A stretch of 9,653 nucleotides of DNA from an uncultured bacterium (lineage in GTDB: Bacteria > Patescibacteriota > Minisyncoccia > Phycocordibacterales > UBA1006), in assembly GCA_903920485.1 (NCBI GenBank), contig CAIXMG010000060.1, positions 1 through 9,653 of the forward strand, in the 5' to 3' direction. Made by a program: the position numbers and the translations under genes. Shown here piece after piece: positions 6,128-9,653 of the stretch. The first letter of the stretch is position 1, and every line of letters begins with the position of its first letter. The notes beneath the pieces were generated by a model that saw only the letters and a list, made by a program, of their open reading frames with translations, ran no database searches and was not told the origin of the DNA.

Positions 6128-6653
6128 ATTGCACCTTCAGCGTCGTCTGGCGTCGCTTGTCGAACTTCGGAAGGCGGATGGTGACCAGTCCGTGGTGTTC
6201 GGTCGCAGTTGCCTGTTCGATGTCGATTTCCTCGGGGAGTTCGACGACGCGCGAGAACGGTCCCCAATACAGTTCCTGGTTATGGTACTCGTTCTGGTAG
6301 GCACGCGCCTCGTTGTCGCGCCTTCCACGGATCGTTAGGGTCTCGCGGGAAAGGCTGATCTGGAGGTCTTCTTTTTTGACCCCTGCGGTCATAGTCTTCA
6401 CGATGAGTGCATCGTTCGTTTCGTAGAGGTCGACAGCCAGCTGGGCTTCCACAGGCTCTTCTTGCAGGTCTTCTTCCGCTTGGACTTCGATCACCTCTTC
6501 TTCCTGGTCGATCGGCTCGTCATAGCGGGCATACGAAGCGGGGCGGCGGGCAAGGGGGGCGGTGTAAACTGTCGGCTCGTCCTCTTCCATGCGAATGCTG
6601 CCGGTAAGGCGCTCGAAGAAAGATCGTTTTTTCGGCTGTTGGATGCTTGGCAT
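6126..6653 (-). CDS. Hsp20/alpha-crystallin small heat-shock protein
   Basis: An ATP-independent chaperone that holds unfolding proteins for refolding by other chaperones. The 175-residue product has an alpha-crystallin domain at about 70-165, from QLAVDLYETNDALIVKTMTAG to the family signature GLVTIRLPK (155-163), with the ELYWGPFSRVVELPEEID segment between. The short C-terminal extension (TLKVQ) has only a loose match to the I-x-I oligomerisation motif. The N-terminal 70 residues are unusually acidic after residue 45 (EEEVIEV, EEDLQEE). It starts 19 nt after the prsW-like gene on the same strand without its own evident promoter, so co-transcription is likely. No CIRCE element is seen. The TAG overlaps the branched palindrome. 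Confidence 0.95.
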   Translation of the reverse strand: MPSIQQPKKRSFFERLTGSIRMEEDEPTVYTAPLARRPASYARYDEPIDQEEEVIEVQAEEDLQEEPVEAQLAVDLYETNDALIVKTMTAGVKKEDLQISLSRETLTIRGRRDNEARAYQNEYHNQELYWGPFSRVVELPEEIDIEQATATEHHGLVTIRLPKFDKRRQTTLKVQ

Positions 6654-6672
6654 AAAATGATGATGGGAGAGG

Positions 6673-7389
6673 TTAGGTTTGATAATTCTCCTTGATGTTT
6701 TCCTCCAGAGCGCGCAGGCGGTCGAAGAGGAGGATGACGATCACGGCTACGACCCAGATCCCGGCAATGGCGATGATGGTGCTCTGTCTGGTATCCTGCA
6801 TTATAAAATAGTTGAAGACGGTATGCAATCCCGCAGCAAGGGTGAGGCCCACGACGGCATGCAGGAACTTCCAGAATCCGCCTGCGGAATAGGCCAGTCC
6901 GAGGATTACGCCGACAAGGGCCACTGATATCGAATGCAGGACGGTCGCTCCGAAGAAGCGGATATTTCCGGTGACGAGGATCGAGCCAAGTGCCAGCTTG
7001 TCTGAGATCGGATTGATAAGGTACAGGGTATTCTCGAGGGCGGAGAACCCGAGGGCTCCGGTAACCAAAAAGATCGTGTAGTCGGTCGGTCGGTTGATCG
7101 CGCTGCTGCCGAACGCGATGACCGCGACCAGGGCGAACTTCGTCAGTTCCTCAAGACATGCATAAAGGATCGTTATGTGCTGGGCGGAGAACCCCATGGA
7201 TGCCACGACATGGTTCAGCGGCAAGAGAAGCAGGACGCCAAAGGCCCCGCCGATGAAGGTGAGGGCAAGTAGTCCCCAGGGTTCCGCCTGGTCGTCTTCC
7301 TCGGTCAGCCAAAACCACAGCCAGAGAAAGGTCGGGAGGATCCCGCCGAGTGCTGCATACGCAATCGTGGTTATGCTGACGTTGGCCAT
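6673..7389 (-). CDS. PrsW-family intramembrane protease
   Basis: A polytopic membrane protein of the PrsW (M82) family; B. subtilis PrsW cleaves an anti-sigma factor to switch on a stress response. The 238 residues contain about seven hydrophobic segments and the family motifs in order: EELTK (80-84), FSALEN (115-120), H152 in VLHSISVALVG and H189 in GLHTVFNYF. The Glu and His residues are those proposed to form the active site. The start ATG overlaps the end of valS by 19 nt, which suggests coupling, and a TATAAT 6 nt before this ATG, inside valS, suggests an additional leaderless promoter. No anti-sigma factor gene is in the window, so its substrate is unknown. Being next to hsp20 suggests envelope or heat stress, an inference only. 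Confidence 0.88.
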   Translation of the reverse strand: MANVSITTIAYAALGGILPTFLWLWFWLTEEDDQAEPWGLLALTFIGGAFGVLLLLPLNHVVASMGFSAQHITILYACLEELTKFALVAVIAFGSSAINRPTDYTIFLVTGALGFSALENTLYLINPISDKLALGSILVTGNIRFFGATVLHSISVALVGVILGLAYSAGGFWKFLHAVVGLTLAAGLHTVFNYFIMQDTRQSTIIAIAGIWVVAVIVILLFDRLRALEENIKENYQT

Positions 7390-9590
7390 GCCTCTATTAT
7401 AAGCAATTTTTTCGCGTCTGTCGCTGGCCCTTCAACTTCGTTCAGGGCAGGTAACATGGACCAGATTTCCTCGGTCACGAACGGCATGAAGGGGTGGAGA
7501 GCCTTGATGAGGGTCATCAGTTCCAGGTAGAGGATCCACTTGGCACTTGAGACATTTCGTCCCTCGGAAATTTTGGTCTTCGAGCGTTCGATGATCACGT
7601 CGGCAAAGGTATGCCAGAAATGGTGGTAGAGCTTTTCACCGGCAAGCGAGAACTTGAACTCGTTCATCTCTGTTGTCACGGTCGTAATAAGAGAATTGAG
7701 TTCGTCGAGAGAAATCTGATCTTCTGCATCAAGTTGGCAGGCTTCATCAAAATCAAGATCCGCAATATTATCAAGTACGAACCGTGTCGCGTTCCAGATC
7801 TTGTTGCCGAACTTGCCGTACCCTCGGATGTCGTTTTCATCAAGCTTCAGGTCGTTGCCTGGCGTATTGCCGATGATCATCGCCATGCGTAATGCGTCGT
7901 TGCCGTATTTTGCGATAATGTCCAATGGGTCCACGGCGGCATTGCCCAGGGATTTTGACATCTTCTGTCCGTTGGCAGCACGAACCATGCCGTGCAGATA
8001 CACGGTCTTGAAGGGAATCTCGCCAAGTAAATACGTTGACATCAAGATCATTCGGGCGATCCAGAAGAACAGAATGTCGTGACCGGTTTCAAGGACCGAG
8101 GTTGGATGATACGTTGCCAAGTCTTTCGTTTTTTCCGGCCAACCGAGCGTCGAGAATGTCCAGAGCCCTGCCGAGAACCAGGTGTCGAGAGTATCGGGGT
8201 CTTGTTCCCATTCTTCACCAGCAGGGGCTTCGATACCTACGTACGACTCGCCGTTTTTATACCACACCGGAATGCGATGTCCGAACCAGATCTGCCGAGA
8301 AATGCACCAATCCTGAAGGTTGTTGATCCAGTAAAAATAGTTCTTGTCAAAGCGCTCAGGAAGGATTTCAATCTCTTTTGAGGAGACGGCATCCTGCATC
8401 AACTGCTTGAGGGACTTGTTCTCACGGGCTGCGATCGGTTTGTTCACGTCGATGAACCACTGCAGCTTTGGCAGCGGCTCGATGATCGCGCCCGTTCGTT
8501 CGGCTGTCGAAACATTCTGCTTGATCTTGTCTTCCTTTTCCATGAGGCCTTCGTCGCGGAGCCATTGAGCGATGATGTCGCGTGCTTCAGCCGTCTTCTT
8601 GCCTTCAAGTTTTTCTCCGCCCACGGTCATCTTTCCGAATTCGTTGATGACAGGAATAACTTCAAGATTGTTCTTCTGTGCCATTTCCCAGTCCACCTTG
8701 CTATGAGCCGGCGTTACTCCAAGCGCACCGGTTCCAAATTCGGGTTCAACACCTTGATCGGCAATAATCGTAATCGACAAATCAACGCCGCAGAAAGTGC
8801 CGGTAAACGTCTGGCCGATAAATTTTTGATACCGGGCATCGTCCGGATGAACGGCCACCGCAACATCTCCGACTTTCGTTTCGGGTCGAGTTGTTGAAAT
8901 GGAGATAGGGAAGTCCTTCCAGTATTTAAAGGTGTACAACATCGCATCTCGTTCCTCATACACGAGTTCGTCATCGGAAATAACCGTCTGGCCTTTCGGA
9001 TCCCAGTTGATGACGCGATACTTACGATAGATAAGTTCGTCATCATACATCTGCTTGAACGCCGTGCGAACGGCAACCGTCCGCTTCTCGTCAAGCGTAT
9101 ACGCTTCGCGCGACCAATCCAAAGACGCCCCCATCTTTTTGGCTTGGTTGACGATGGTGTCATGTGATTCCTGTGCAAACTGTTCTACGCGCTTCAAGAA
9201 CGCCTCGCGACCGAGGTCACTTTTTCGTATGCCTTCCTTTTCAAGAAGTTTTTCCACTTTTGACTGCGTCGCAATGGCAGCATGGTCGGTTCCCGGAATC
9301 CATAAGGTTTTCTTGCCCAGCATGCGCTGATATCGCACCATAATGTCTTGAATGACGAGCATCAGCGCGTGTCCCGTGTGCAGGGTTCCCGTCACGTTCG
9401 GCGGTGGCAGCACGATCGAGAAGTGCTCGGCATCGGCCTTCGTCACACCGTCCTCGATGCATCGGTCAGGATTGAAATATCCCGAGGTTTCCCAGGCGGA
9501 GTAAATACGATCCTCCGTATCGGCGGGGGAATACGGTTTCAGCAGTTTGTCGGGGAGGTTGTTTTTGTTGTCGAATTGGGGCTTTTCCAT
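7371..9590 (-). CDS. valS: valyl-tRNA synthetase, short form
   Basis: Charges tRNA-Val with valine in the cytosol and hydrolyses mischarged threonine. The 739 residues show the class I order: PPPNVTGTLHTGH (62-74; HIGH box as HTGH), the editing domain with TTRPET (233-238) and GTGALGVTPAHSKVD (286-300), CISRQIWFGHRIPVWY (429-444), KMSKS (543-547) and the helical anticodon domain ending near IIEAWP. B. subtilis ValS is about 880 residues; the usual C-terminal coiled-coil tRNA-binding tail is absent. The reading frame stops cleanly and overlaps the next gene, so this is a stable short form, not a frameshift. Residues 715-722 (ALNEVEGP) come from an in-frame repeat. The ATG at 9590 follows an extended -10 by 7 nt. 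Confidence 0.97.
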   Translation of the reverse strand: MEKPQFDNKNNLPDKLLKPYSPADTEDRIYSAWETSGYFNPDRCIEDGVTKADAEHFSIVLPPPNVTGTLHTGHALMLVIQDIMVRYQRMLGKKTLWIPGTDHAAIATQSKVEKLLEKEGIRKSDLGREAFLKRVEQFAQESHDTIVNQAKKMGASLDWSREAYTLDEKRTVAVRTAFKQMYDDELIYRKYRVINWDPKGQTVISDDELVYEERDAMLYTFKYWKDFPISISTTRPETKVGDVAVAVHPDDARYQKFIGQTFTGTFCGVDLSITIIADQGVEPEFGTGALGVTPAHSKVDWEMAQKNNLEVIPVINEFGKMTVGGEKLEGKKTAEARDIIAQWLRDEGLMEKEDKIKQNVSTAERTGAIIEPLPKLQWFIDVNKPIAARENKSLKQLMQDAVSSKEIEILPERFDKNYFYWINNLQDWCISRQIWFGHRIPVWYKNGESYVGIEAPAGEEWEQDPDTLDTWFSAGLWTFSTLGWPEKTKDLATYHPTSVLETGHDILFFWIARMILMSTYLLGEIPFKTVYLHGMVRAANGQKMSKSLGNAAVDPLDIIAKYGNDALRMAMIIGNTPGNDLKLDENDIRGYGKFGNKIWNATRFVLDNIADLDFDEACQLDAEDQISLDELNSLITTVTTEMNEFKFSLAGEKLYHHFWHTFADVIIERSKTKISEGRNVSSAKWILYLELMTLIKALHPFMPFVTEEIWSMLPALNEVEGPATDAKKLLIIEAWPTSA
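7396..7424 (-). promoter_or_regulatory. possible internal promoter for prsW-hsp20
   Basis: On the minus strand, GCGACA (7424-7419), a 17-nt spacer and TATAAT (7401-7396) lie inside the last codons of valS. The -10 ends 6 nt before the prsW-like ATG, the same geometry as at six other genes. Confidence 0.5.
7427..7448 (-). repeat. in-frame palindromic repeat inside valS
   Basis: GCCCT (7427-7431) and AGGGC (7444-7448) form the ends of an imperfect palindrome with an inner AAC/GTT pairing. On the minus strand, CCCTGAACGAAGTTGAAGGG encodes ALNEVEGP, an insertion at the end of the anticodon domain. From memory, near-identical CCTGA-N-CGAAGT-N-GAAGG units recur in many uncultured bacterial genomes. 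Confidence 0.65.
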
Positions 9591-9597
9591 ACGCGTT

Positions 9598-9606
9598 ACT
9601 ATAGCA
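9598..9606 (-). promoter_or_regulatory. valS extended -10 promoter
   Basis: On the minus strand TGC-TATAGT ends 7 nt before the valS ATG at 9590, giving a leaderless transcript. The -35 is weak. Confidence 0.6.
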
Positions 9607-9616
9607 TTTTACGGTT

Positions 9617-9622
9617 TAAAAT
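9617..9622 (+). promoter_or_regulatory. -10 box of the gene at the window edge
   Basis: TAAAAT ends 7 nt before the ATG at 9630, mirroring the leaderless geometry of valS on the opposite strand. Confidence 0.4.
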
Positions 9623-9629
9623 AAAGGTC

Positions 9630-9653
9630 ATGGGAAAGGCTTGTGCTTTTGAA
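9630..9653 (+). CDS. start of a plus-strand gene cut by the window edge
   Basis: ATG followed by seven open codons (MGKACAFE) lies behind a -10-like TAAAAT. It is divergent from valS with a 39-nt gap between the two start codons. Eight residues do not allow identification. Confidence 0.4.

Noticed and set aside
8714..9178. 154-codon minus-strand ORF inside valS
   Set aside because: It is a shadow frame of valS, Arg/Ser/Pro-rich with no recognisable domain.

Overview
The window reads as a stretch of bacterial chromosome with housekeeping genes at both ends and a more AT-rich, accessory-looking middle. Short intergenic gaps, several very small single-membrane-span proteins, tRNAs without an encoded CCA end, a valyl-tRNA synthetase without the usual C-terminal tail, and short palindromic repeats inside coding sequence together suggest a reduced-genome lineage such as Patescibacteria (CPR). 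That assignment is an inference from style, not a database match.

Left part (1-3360): a possible 3' end of an upstream gene with a terminator; lepA (elongation factor 4); an unidentified 88-residue protein behind a strong sigma70-like promoter and a foldable leader; a 37-residue membrane peptide on the minus strand, divergent from an FtsB/DivIC-like septum protein; and a glutaredoxin-like protein with its own extended -10 promoter. tRNA-Arg(CCT) follows.

Middle part (3434-5651): low-GC accessory DNA directly downstream of tRNA-Arg. It holds a structured non-coding stretch, a Cys-containing membrane-anchored hypothetical behind a promoter with a G8 tract in its spacer, a 126-residue hypothetical, a 19-bp bidirectional terminator, a minus-strand protein with ADP-ribosyltransferase-like motifs, and a start-less gene remnant abutting a second remnant on the other strand. 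The placement fits an island beside a tRNA, though no flanking attachment repeat was found.

Right part (5652-9653): a small coiled-coil/membrane protein and tRNA-Phe(GAA) on the plus strand converge on a minus-strand cluster valS -> prsW-like -> hsp20. Between tRNA-Phe and hsp20 lies an 86-nt element that folds into a four-way junction in which every base outside three tiny loops is paired. The last bases hold the probable start of a plus-strand gene divergent from valS.

Two themes run through the window. First, seven genes have a -10-like hexamer ending only 6-8 nt before the start codon and lack a usable Shine-Dalgarno site, so many mRNAs here are probably leaderless. Second, palindromic repeats occur both between genes and in frame inside lepA and valS.
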